Assembly (NCBI RefSeq): GCF_046630445.1
Contig: NC_092341.1
Location: forward strand, 9,051,501 to 9,115,500
Reading direction: 5' to 3'
Length of the DNA stretch: 64,000 nucleotides
Origin: Rutidosis leptorrhynchoides
Lineage: Eukaryota; Streptophyta; Magnoliopsida; Asterales; Asteraceae
A program made the translations under genes and the position numbers. The notes below the pieces were generated by a model that was not told where the DNA came from, searched no databases, and saw only the letters and a program-made list of their open reading frames with translations. This document shows positions 54,539 through 64,000 of the stretch, piece by piece; position 1 is the first letter of the stretch; each line of letters begins with the position of its first letter.

Positions 54539-55529
54539 TCATTTGCCCCAAAAATAATGTTTAGAGCCATTCTTCGTCTTTTGTTGTTCAACATATTTGT
54601 CAGCATGACAAAATCCTGTAAACTTCAACGTGTTCATATGGAAGATGGCTGGTTTATTACAGGGCATTAAATGGAGCCCGATTGAGTCAAGAAACCAACC
54701 GGTTTTACCATAAAAACCTACAATCTTTTGACCGTTTGTCAAGAAATTGAAGGGTGTTCCTTCTTCAAATCCAAATGGCCCAAATGTTCTTTTATTGCTC
54801 TTAAACGTGAGTGATTGAATCACAGGGCGACCTCCATAGACCGCAGGGCAATAGCGCCCGCTAACACTTATCAAGATCTCATCAGGAAATTGTAGCTTAA
54901 TCTGAAAATTAGTCCACGTTAAAATCAGATCACATAAACTTTATCTAGCTTTAAGTTAGGTAAATGGTTGTAAGTGTCTGAAAATGAAAACATTAATCAA
55001 AACAGAAGCCACATTACCATTTGACAACTATAAGATATCTAAAATGCAATATTAGTGATCAAAAGTTTAATACATAGAAACGAATATATTTTTGGGTAAA
55101 GTTTGCTACTTTAAGACACTTAACCCATAAATAAAGCACGGGATAATACAGTGAACATTTACCTGAGCAGATTTGGTATTACGGCCAATGCCTGCATGAT
55201 TTTCAGCCTGAAATGGTTGACCATTGTTATCGTATGTAATTTGTATAGCGTAGATGCTAGTACCATATAAAAGACTGATTTCTCTAACTCCAGTATGTAC
55301 TCGATCATCCCATTGATTTCCGCCAGTTCCTCCCCATGGTCCCACTTGCACGCTTTTATACTGTTGTATTCAAATATCGAACAATCATTTTCAATACATA
55401 AAAATGGCGGTGAGATTAAAAAAATCCCACAAATCTTACAACAACAAAAAAAGAAAGAAAGAAACAGAATAGAGATAAAAAAAAAAAAGATTAACAAAAT
55501 CTAAGAAAATGTATGGGATTTCTTACCAT
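54539..55529 (-). CDS. Jacalin-related lectin, copy A
   Basis: Predicted exons on the minus strand: 55527-55529 (ATG only), 55163-55360 and 54539-54901, with GT-AG introns, giving 187 residues. The jacalin fold is a three-faced beta-prism; mannose-type members bind carbohydrate in the cytosol and nucleus and act in stress and defence. Visible marks are VQVGPWGG at residues 5-12, SLTFKSNKRTFGPFG at 97-111 and the sugar-site loop GKTGWFLDSIG at 132-142. There is no signal peptide, which fits the mannose-specific group such as Heltuba. About 40 residues extend beyond the usual domain end (KYVEQQKTKNGSKHYFWGK). Residue 2 is Tyr where copies B and C have Asp. The three copies share gene structure and flanks. 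Expression and sugar specificity cannot be told from sequence. Confidence 0.8.
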
Positions 55530-56268
55530 CGTTAAATAGTCCAACAAATTAGCGCAAACAAATATGTTACTACGTGTAGCTTTGTAAATAATCTTGTATA
55601 CTTAATTGATATTTTTGCACAGAAATTGCTGTAAATATAAAGGGAGCAAACAAGGTACTGCTGTGCGCGAAGCATCTGATTCACATACATAAAAAATGTA
55701 CTTTTTTTTTAAATCTTTTCTATGCATAATCGATCAGGTGTTAGTTGCATTATATTAAACATGTGATGATATTGATTCCCTTCTCCTTAAATTAATTCAA
55801 GTGTTCGTTACATTGAATATGAACCTTTTAGAACACTGAATCCTTAAATCATGCCTTTTTTTTTTTTTTTTTCCTCTCGTACATACCTTGACAACATGAT
55901 AAAAGAAATGTATTGTATATTATTAAAAACGTGATTTCATAATTATATCTACATCTATATCTATATATCTATATCTATATGTATATTTTATTTCGTCACT
56001 TGACCCATTTGGCCCATTCCATATCAGATGGTCAACATGTGTTTATTCAAATCATGTGATGTAAAAAAAGTTAACCCAAACAGAATCCATGCTTGAGAAT
56101 ATAGATTAAAGTTGACATCTATTTAGTTGTTATATTAGTGATCTAAAAATCATATCATGTAGGAAAAATCATATCGGTTTGATTAGCATATTAATTAACA
56201 TCAATAAAACAAAGTACAGCAAAATTCACAACATAAAATCAAAAATTATGATATATATTTATAGGGGA
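55530..56268. other. 5' flank of lectin copy A
   Basis: A block at about 55555-55690, with TGTAAATATAAAGGGAGCAAACAA-like sequence, is conserved upstream of copies B and C and in the pseudogene and probably contains leader and promoter. The TATA-like CTTTATATTT on the minus strand is weak. The rest is AT-rich. Confidence 0.4.
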
Positions 56269-56287
56269 GTAATCAATCTGAAAGTAC

Positions 56288-56422
56288 CCATGAGTGGATA
56301 ATTCTTTCTCTACACGTGGGATGTGAAACAACTTCTATTCTATTCTAGGGGAGAGGTTGGATTGTCTACATCTCACATTCTTATACATCGCATGCGCATG
56401 ATTAGGTATTGTTGTTGTTGTT
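56288..56422 (+). mobile_element. 5'-truncated SINE (135 bp) with (TTG)n tail
   Basis: The body runs from CCATGAGTGGATAATTC to a tail GTTGTTGTTGTT. A perfect 19-bp duplication, GTAATCAATCTGAAAGTAC, lies at 56269-56287 and 56423-56441. The internal TTGGATTGTCTACATCTCAC is typical of the 3' part of plant Au-like SINEs (from memory). Box A and B are absent, indicating 5' truncation. Confidence 0.85.
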
Positions 56423-56441
56423 GTAATCAATCTGAAAGTAC

Positions 56442-57080
56442 TTTTTCGGAGAATGGAAAGTAAATCTAAACCCCACGATTACATCACCTTAGAAAAACCA
56501 CAGGGATATTTTCATCATTTATATTTGTATTACCTTAGGCCACACGAATATTAACTCATCATGATGAATATTAACTTTACGAGAGTCAATTAACTCAAAA
56601 TATACTTGATAATCCATCATGTAAAGGTTTTATTTTGCTTCTTATAAGTTGTGTCGTCTCATTGAGTTATAGGTTCCTGTCTGAGATATAAAAAATGTGC
56701 CCTTATAAACGTTAAACTTTCAATACATATAAAATGATAATACTAATAATATACACATTTTAACAAAAAATCAAGTTATTTTTGTTATTCGGGCCAAACA
56801 TCCACACCGACAAATGCCCTTACCAAGTCTCCAAAAGTGATTTTTTTTCCCGCATATGGCATACTATTTTCGGTTTTGAATTGGATATTTGAATACTAGC
56901 TCAATTGGATGAGCCGTCTGAACGTGTATGCCTGTAGTCAGACTGCAAGCAGGATACTAATTATGCATTCACACCCATACTATTTTTGGTAACTCATGTT
57001 AACCGTTCAGTGTTCAAAAGAGGGTACACTACTTTGGACCCATTAGCTACCTCTACAGCATAAATTCTGTCTAAAGGAGT
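56442..57080. other. Distal 5' flank of lectin copy A
   Basis: Partly collinear with 60290-60440 and 62970-63150, the flanks of copies B and C. No gene is seen. Confidence 0.5.
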
Positions 57081-57085
57081 TAACG

Positions 57086-57772
57086 TGTTAGGAAACCCGA
57101 TTAGGTGAGCCCAAACAAGACAAGATAACCCAAGTTATCTAACCCACTTCCAACAAACGAAAAATATAGTGATAATCGTAACACAAGCAAGAATGATAAA
57201 AACACGGGAATTTAACGTGGTTATATGCAATCGTTTGTGATTGCTTTAGTCCACGGCCAACCAAAGAGTGTTCTTATTGATTAAATTTCGTGGTGGTGAG
57301 TTTACAATGAGTTATAATCAGGAACATTTATAGGAAAACAAGAATACATAAGCATGCTTCAAGTAATCATCAACTAGCCATCTTGATCCTCTTTACACCC
57401 TTGTATTAGCATGATCACAGCTCTAAAACAAGGTGTAAAGTAGCCCACATGCACCTAAAGTGACAACTTGGACAACCAAATACGGATCCCATGTGCAAAA
57501 GTTGATCAACATGTTGACAGCTCACTGCCAGACAACGTGCGCGCCGTGCACTCTTGATTCTTCGAGCAAACCTTCTGATCAAGTTTCACCTAGTGCGCGC
57601 AGGGTGCGCGCCGCGCACCATCACCGCGCACCATCATTTTTCTCTGTTTTTGCACTGTTTTGCTCTGTTTCACGCTTACCGAAATCTGCAAATGTTTAAA
57701 CAGTTTTTAGTGACACTTTTTTTTTTTTTTTTTTTTTTCCAGCTTTTGTTTAAATGTCTCCACACCTCAACA
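57086..57772 (-). mobile_element. Solo LTR, probably Ty1/copia type (687 bp, fossil)
   Basis: On the minus strand it starts TGTTGAGGTGTGGAGAC and ends GGGTTTCCTAACA, the TGTTG...AACA ends usual for copia LTRs. It is flanked by TAACG at 57081-57085 and 57773-57777. It contains a long T run (57719-57738 region) and dense GCGCGC motifs (57590-57630). There is no internal region. Confidence 0.85.
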
Positions 57773-57830
57773 TAACGGAGCTGATCTTATGGTTCCGTTT
57801 CGTCAGGTAATTTAGTTGTGTGCCTATGAT

Positions 57831-57864
57831 CTCACCAACATTATTGTTGACGTTTTAAGCATGC
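57831..57864 (+). other. Isolated fragment of the shared LTR module
   Basis: CTCACCAACATTATTGTTGA followed by CGTTTTAAGCATG matches the module found in all the long LTRs (for example 37026-37060). No other LTR sequence flanks it here. Confidence 0.45.
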
Positions 57865-58698
57865 TGTGTCCTATGCATATGTTACTATGGGTCCTAATTA
57901 GATGTACTTACTGTTTACACACCACAAACATATGTTGTATGACTATTGTGCATCATAAACATTTCTTGTGTGAAAGTTACATACTGAAATATAACTAAAA
58001 GCGTGTGTGGATATAATAAATGAATGTGATATATGTAAATTTTTAATGCCATTCTTTCTATTTTGAATCGAATCAAACTACTTTAGGGTGGTCCGAATTG
58101 ACATATTATATTCAAGTTAGCATATTCGCAAAGTCACTACAAGCAATACACAGATGGAATTTTGACCACATTTCTAGATTCTTTTGCTTAGTATCTATGA
58201 TCCTATAAATTGTTAAATACTGTTGTAAAATTAAGAACAACAAATTGAAAGAATTCAAATGATTACATCTACGGTTATATATTAAACACAATAACAACTA
58301 CGATAACAACCTGAAGTATTGTTGACTTTCTGTTGACTTATCTAACAAAATACTTATGACTTTTACTAATCTTTACCTTTTTTGTCATATTGTTTTTAGT
58401 TATGACATATCAGTCTATGATTTCGGATGGAAATCAAAAACTTAACTGATTAGGTTTGTGTTATGTCATGCTTTCTTTTCGCTTAAATACCATTTTGTAT
58501 GTGCTTTTTTGAATGAATGAACTAAGTGGTTTCTGCTGGATGTTTGATATTCTACTAGTTGATTAGGTTGGCAACAATGAACAAAATAAGGATGAGATTG
58601 ACCGAATATCGAATACGTAACTTTATTGAAAGATTGGAACTTGTACATCAATCAGACTCAACAAAATTAACACACAAACATACAAATGCATGAGATAC
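57865..58698. other. Spacer between the copy A flank and copy B 3' end
   Basis: Collinear in part with 60480-60830 and 63160-63480, the same spacer in the other array units (shared CATATGTTACTATGGGTCCTAAT-like sequence and the CAATACACAGATGGAATTTTGAC-like block). No gene. Confidence 0.5.
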
Positions 58699-59638
58699 TC
58701 ATTTGGCCCAAAGATAAAGTTTAGTGCCCTTCTTCGTCTTCTGTTGTTCAACATATTTGTTAGCATGATGATAAAATCCTGTAAACTTCAACGTGTTCAT
58801 TTGGAAGATGGCTGGTTTTGAAGGCAATAAATGGACCCCGATTGAGTCAAGAAACCAACCAGTTTTTCCATAAAAACCTGCAATCTTTTGACCGTTTGTC
58901 AAGAAATTGAAGGGTGTTCCTTCTTCAAATCCAAATGGCCCAAATGTTCTTTTATTGCTCTTAAAAGTCAGTGATCGAATAACAGGCCGACCTCCATAGA
59001 CCGCAGGGCAATAGCGCCCGCTAACACCCACCAAGATCTCATCCGGATATTGTAGCTTAATCTGAAGTTAGTGTTTATTAAAATCAGTTCATATAAACTA
59101 TATCCGGATTTAAGTTAAATAACTGTTTAAGTCTGAAAAAATATTGAATTTAACCAAAATTCTTTTGTACAGAAGTTCTGTAGCATGTATCAAAGTTTTA
59201 ATTATTTGTCATGTTAAATGATCTGTGATAATTTAACCTTTTGATTAATCTGAAATTTTTGGGTAAAGTTTGCTACTTTAAGACACTTGACCCATAAATA
59301 AACCATGTGGAGATACGGTGAACTTGTACCTGAGCAGATTTGGTATGGGTACGACCAATGCCTGCATGATTTTCGGCCTGAAATGGTTGACCATTGTTAT
59401 CGTATGTTAATTGGATATCGTAAATGCTAGTACCGTATAAAAGACTGATTTCTCTAACTCCGTTATGTACTCCATCATCCCATTGATTCCCTCCGATTCC
59501 TCCCCATGGTCCCGCTTGTACGCTTTTATCCTGTAAAAAATCAAATATCGAATGATCATTTTCAATAAAGAAAAATGGCGATTTAAAAAGGTTAACAAAA
59601 TCTAAGCACATATATGGGATTTGAGGATTTCTTACCAT
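58699..59638 (-). CDS. Jacalin-related lectin, copy B
   Basis: Predicted exons: 59636-59638 (ATG only), 59330-59530 and 58699-59061; 188 residues. The N-terminus is MDKSVQAGPWGG. One extra codon relative to A and C falls at the end of exon 2 (GIGRTHTKSAQ). The sugar-site loop GKTGWFLDSIG is intact. The same C-terminal extension is present and ends TKLYLWAK. All splice sites are canonical and the frame is open, so it is likely functional. Nucleotide identity to A and C is high in exons and extends through introns and flanks, showing duplication of the whole unit. Confidence 0.8.
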
Positions 59639-61200
59639 TGTTAAATAGTCCAACAAATTAGTGTGAACAAATATGTTACTACGTGTAGCTTTGTAAGTAA
59701 GTAATCCTGTATACTTAATTGATTATTTTTGCACATAAATTACTGTAAATATAAAGGAAGCAAACAAGATACTGTTGTGCTAAGCATCTGATTCACATAC
59801 ATAAAACATGCACTCTTTTTAATATCTTCTATTATTAATAATTAAGTGTTAGTTGCATTAAACATGTGCTGATTCTGATTCCCTTCTCTTTAAACTGCAG
59901 GTGTTACTTACATTGAATATGAACCTTTTAAAACACTGAATCCTTAAATCTTGCTTTTCTTTGCAATTTGCATACATACATTGACAACATGATAAAGGAA
60001 ATGTATTATTATACTAATTCAATTAGAAAACGTGATTTCATCATTATTATATCTACATCTATATTTATATCATCATTTGACTCGTTTGACCCATTTCTCA
60101 ATCATGATATACTTGCTAATTCATCATGCAAAGGTTTTTTGTTGCTACTTATGAGTCGAATTATATAATTTGTTTCTTCAAATAACACTATTGAAGGAGC
60201 TTTTATGTAAGGAAATCGGTACCTATTAAAATTCCGTGTACCTCATATCGATTATTTGCAATGGACATTTTGATATCGCCTATAATATACACATTTTAAC
60301 AAAAAAAAAAAAAAAAAAAAAAAAATCGAGTTATACTTGCTATTTGGTCCTAACATCCACACCCACTATGCCCCTGCCATGAAGTCTCCATAAGTGAGGT
60401 TTTTTATTTCGCAAATGGCTTAGACTTATTATTTTAAATTGGATATGTGAACACAACTCAATCATGTTGTCTGTAGTGTCCTATCACCTATGCATATGCA
60501 TATGTTACTATGGGTCCTAATAATATGACTTGTACTATTTACACACCCCAAACAATTTCTTGTGCATCATAAACATTTACTTGTGAAAGTAACATACTAA
60601 AATAGAAATAAAAACATGTGTGCATATAAAAAAAAAAAAAAAAATGAATATGATATATGTAAATTCTTAATGCCATTCTTTTGATTGAGAAATCAAATTA
60701 CTTTAGTTGTCCAAATAGACATACAGTATTATACAATTATATTGTAGATTGCATATTCGCGAAGTCACTACAAACAATACACAGATGGAATTTTGACCCC
60801 ATTTCTAGATTCTTTTGCTTAGTGTGTGTAGTGTGTTTGTATGTGTTTTTCTAAAAATGGTTACAATAGCATACTGTTGTAAAATTAAGAACAAAACAAT
60901 GAAAGAATTCAAGATCTCATTAACCGAAAGATATGACTTTGTAATATCAAACGAAAACGATCACAAAAGATTGAATTCAACAGATTACATCTACAACTTA
61001 TATAATAAACAACCTGAAATATTGTTGACAACAATGAACAAAATAAGGATTGGATATGTAACTTTATTTAGCATCTATAGGCTTCAAGAAATCATTGCAG
61101 CACAATATTGAAAGATAAAAACTTGTGCAACATGAAATAGGCTAGACCTCACACAAACTCAACAAAATGAACACAAACATGATACATATGCAGGAGATAC
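59639..61200. other. 5' flank of lectin copy B and spacer to copy C
   Basis: Contains the conserved leader/promoter block (about 59650-59800), an A run (60299-60325) and, at about 60105-60114, GATATACTTG, which is the unoccupied counterpart of the Stowaway insertion upstream of copy C. An open frame at 60815 is AT-rich with no homology I recognise. Confidence 0.5.
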
Positions 61201-62126
61201 TCATTTGCCCCAAAAATAAAGTTTAGAGCCGTTGTTCGTCTTCTGTTGTTCAACATATTTGCTAGGATGAAAATATAACCCTGTAAACTTCATCGGGTTT
61301 ATTCTGAAGATGGCTGGTTTAACGGGCGATAATAAAAACCCGATTGAGTCAAGAAACCAACCTGTTTTTCCATAAAAACCTACAATCTTTTGACCGTTTG
61401 CCAAGAAATCGAAGGGTGTTCCTTCTTCAAATCCAAATGGACCAAATGTTCTTTTATTGCTCTTAAAAGTGAGTGATCGAATAACAGGCCGACCTCCATA
61501 GACCGCAGGGCAATAGCGCCCGCTAACACTTATCAAGATCTCATCCGGAAATTGTAACTTAATCTGAAATTAGTCCTCATTAAAATCAGATCATATAAAA
61601 TTAATAAGTTATATATAGCTTTAAGTTAGATAATTGTTTAAGTCTCTGAAAACATATCGAATTTAACCAAAATTCTGTAGTAAGTATCAAACTTTTCATT
61701 ATTTGTCATGTAAAATGATATGTGATAATTTAACCCTTTGATTAATATGAAACTTTTGGGTAAAGTTTGCTACTTTAAGACAGTTAACCCAAAAATAAAG
61801 CATGGGGAGATACGGGTGACTGTGTACCTGAGCAAATTTGGTATGACGGCAAATGCCTGCATGATTTTCGGCCTGAAATGGTTGACCATTGTTATCGTAT
61901 GTTATTTGGATAGCGTAGATGCTAGTACTGTATAAAATACTGATTTCTCTAACTCCGTTATGTACTCCGTCATCCCATTGATTCCCTCCATTTCCTCCCC
62001 ATGGTCCCACTTGTACGCTTTTATCCTGTAAAAATTCAAATATCGAACGATCATTTTCCAATAAAGAAAAATGGCGATTTAAGAAAGTTAACAAAATCTA
62101 AGCACATGTAAAGGATTTCTTACCAT
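61201..62126 (-). CDS. Jacalin-related lectin, copy C
   Basis: Predicted exons: 62124-62126 (ATG only), 61828-62025 and 61201-61563; 187 residues. The N-terminus is MDKSVQVGPWGGNGGNQW. The region after the LDSIG loop (FLLSPVKPAIFRINPMKF) is the most diverged among the three copies, while the lectin core is nearly unchanged. A Cys replaces Gly in the GIGR turn at the end of exon 2 (GICRHTKF). Splice sites are canonical and the frame is open. It is the copy farthest from CHMP1 with a complete body in the window. Confidence 0.8.
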
Positions 62127-62594
62127 TGTTAAATAGTCCAAAGAATTAGTACGAACAAATATGTTACTACGTGTAGCTTTGTAAGTAATGCGGTATACTT
62201 GATTGATATTTTTGCACAGAAATTGCTGTAAATATAAGGAAGCAAACAAGGTACTGTTGTGCCAAGCATCTGATTCACGTACATAAAACATGCAGTCTTT
62301 TTAATATCTTCTATTAATAATAATAATAATCAAGTGTTAGTTGCATTAAACATGTGCTGATTCAGATTCCCTTCTCTTTAAACTGCAGGTGTTTGTTACA
62401 TTGAATATGAACCTTTTAGAACATTGAATCCTTAAATCTTGCTTTTCTTTGCAATTTGCATACATACCCTGACAACATGATAAAAGTAATGTATTATACT
62501 ATTTCAATTAGAAAACGTGATTTCTTCATTATTATATCTACATCTATATTTCTATCATCATTTGACCCGTTTTACCCATTTCTCAATAATGATA
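62127..62594. other. 5' flank of lectin copy C
   Basis: Collinear with 59639-60110 upstream of copy B. No separate gene is seen. Confidence 0.5.
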
Positions 62595-62596
62595 TA

Positions 62597-62792
62597 CTCC
62601 CTCCGTCCCATTACAAGTGTCCACATTTCCATTTTGGGATGTCCCATTTCAAGTGTCCACTTTGTGTTTCAACCAATGAGAAGAGGTTATTCTGGAGAGA
62701 GAAGATTTCTGATTGGTTGAGAATGGAGTTAGTGGGATTTCCTAAAACTGTGTGCAAAAAGTAAGTGGACACTTGTAGTGGGACGGAGGTAG
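62597..62792. mobile_element. Stowaway-type MITE (196 bp, Tc1/mariner)
   Basis: Ends CTCCCTCCGTCCCATTACAA and, inverted, CTACCTCCGTCCCACTACAA, flanked by TA duplications (62595-62596 and 62793-62794). CTCCCTCCGTCCC is the signature Stowaway end. The paralogous flank of copy B lacks it and has a single TA. Confidence 0.92.
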
Positions 62793-62794
62793 TA

Positions 62795-63520
62795 CTTGCT
62801 AATTCATCAGGTAAAGGTATTTTGTTGCTACTTATGAGTCAACTTTTATAACTTGTGTTGCTTCAAATAACACTATTGAAGGAGCTTTTATGTAAGGAAA
62901 TCAGTACCTATAAAAATTCCATATACCTTATATCGATTATTGCAATGGACATTTTAATATCGCCTATGATATACACATTTTAACAAAAAAAAAAAAAAAA
63001 AAAAAAAAATCAAGTTATACTTGCTATTCGGGCCTAACATCCACATCCACTATGCCCCTGCCATGAGGTCTCCAAAAGTGATTTTTTTTTTAATTCGCAT
63101 ATGGCTTAGGTTTATTATTTTCGGTTTTCAATTGGATATGTGAATACAACTCAAATATGTTCTCTTACTATGGGTCCTAATAACATGACCTGTACTCTTT
63201 ACACACCCAAAACAATTTCTTGTGCATCATAAACATTTACTTGTGAAAGTAACATACTAAAATAGAAATAAAAACATGTGTGCAAATTAAAAATGAATAT
63301 GATTATATGTAATTCTTAACGCCATTATTTTTATTGAGAAATCAAACTACTTAAGTTGTCCAAATTGACATATTATATTCTAGATTGCATATTCGCTATT
63401 GTCGCTACAAGCAATACACAGATGGAATTTTGACCACATTTCTAGATTCTTTTGCTTAGCATCCATGTTTCTTAAAATTATTACAATATAGGCTAGACAT
63501 CAAACAAACTCAAGAAAATA
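62795..63520. other. Distal flank of copy C and 3' flank of a further array unit
   Basis: 62795-63350 matches the spacer after copy B. About 63365-63520 matches the sequence that normally lies just downstream of a lectin stop codon (compare 54390-54515), so another unit is expected to the right. The match stops before any exon. Confidence 0.55.
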
Positions 63521-63581
63521 CTTCTTAAAACTTAATCACTATCACTATTACTCGTATTAACTAACATTTCTAAGGATGTGA

Positions 63582-64000
63582 TGTAACATCCCGCCTTTTT
63601 CCGTTTACTTTTCCGTTTAACTATTTAAGTTCCGTTATATGTTTATAACACATCCCGTTAATATGCGTTGAATTATCTCGTTTAGGTAATTCCCGCACCC
63701 GGTTTAAAGTTAAGGGACCAAACTTGCCAAGGGTTGAAACTTTTGACTAGGTCAAAGAGTCAACCCTCATCCTCATCCATTCAATCTCATCTCTTTCACT
63801 CTTACTACTTCAACTTTTCTCTCAACTTCCATACAAAGATTCATCATCCAAAATCGAGTTAGCGGTCATCTTGCCAAACAAATTACATATTTGAACTCCT
63901 CGTGATCTCCTCTTCGATTCCATACCGACCTCATCAAATTTGGGTAACTTTCTAAAACCACTAATTTTATGTGTTCTTGAGATTTTTGAGTTAAAAGGTT
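63582..64000 (+). mobile_element. Start of an LTR, runs off the window
   Basis: TGTAACATCCCGCCTTTTTCC is a typical start of a long plant Ty3/gypsy LTR. It is followed by leader-like TCATC-rich sequence. No end or internal region is visible, so this is a tentative call. Confidence 0.5.

Noticed and set aside
56895-56960. tRNA-like TAGCTCAATTGGATGAGC upstream of lectin copy A
   Set aside because: It resembles box A, but no box B or flanking duplication was found.
60299-60325. Poly(A) run as the tail of a retroposed gene
   Set aside because: The same run occurs at the paralogous site near 62985 without any gene copy beside it, so it is part of the duplicated spacer.
62456-62764. 102-codon frame near lectin copy C
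   Set aside because: It runs from array spacer into the Stowaway MITE and is not kept in the copy B spacer.

Overview
The window is nuclear DNA of a flowering plant, most likely an asterid of the daisy family (Asteraceae). Evidence for a plant nuclear genome: an intron-bearing cytosolic ribosomal protein gene, a plant-type CHMP1 gene, intron-bearing jacalin-related lectin genes whose first beta-strand region (VQ-GPWGG-GG) resembles the Jerusalem artichoke lectin Heltuba, Ty3/gypsy LTR retrotransposons with very long LTRs, and hAT and Stowaway MITEs. The family assignment is an inference from the lectin and LTR types. Base composition is AT-rich, with many long (AT)n tracts.

Layout. 1-4153: 3' end of an LTR element (E0: internal part, then 3' LTR). 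4154-6060: remnant of another LTR element with a strong hairpin, a long (AT)n, degenerate telomere-like repeats and a short tandem repeat. 6074-8033: RPL28, three coding exons, with a 147-bp tandem repeat in intron 1. 8034-11703: mostly single-copy sequence with a 315-bp hAT element and a small plant gene of unknown function (10493-10780). 11704-16110: a 4.4-kb solo LTR with a 5-bp target duplication. 16111-18191: a broken Ty3/gypsy LTR/gag fragment. 18192-50403: one large nested complex. The outer element H is on the minus strand, has two 3.2-kb LTRs and a matching GAATA duplication, and contains a plus-strand element P, a plus-strand Ty3/gypsy element G with gag-pol remains, a solo LTR S inside G's 5' LTR, and a hAT MITE inside one H LTR. 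50404-52573: intergenic DNA, a second hAT MITE directly upstream of the core promoter, then intronless CHMP1. 53155-63520: a minus-strand tandem array of jacalin-related lectin units (one decayed, three with open frames, the edge of a further one), peppered with SINEs, a copia-type solo LTR and a Stowaway MITE. 63582-64000: the start of another LTR.

The most unusual signal is in the element family E0/H/P. All three copies carry, antisense to the LTRs and just inside the 3' LTR, an open frame of exactly 57 codons for a small hydrophobic, probably two-pass membrane protein. Each has a TATAAAT box 76-83 bases upstream of its ATG. These elements show no recognisable pol domain, so a conserved antisense gene with its own promoter in a non-autonomous element is the best candidate here for an undescribed system. 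A second signal is a pair of GC-rich palindromes placed just upstream of the TATA box in at least three different LTR types.

The host genes are independent of one another: RPL28 (translation), CHMP1 (ESCRT-III sorting) and a local lectin family. All LTR elements are treated as fossils.
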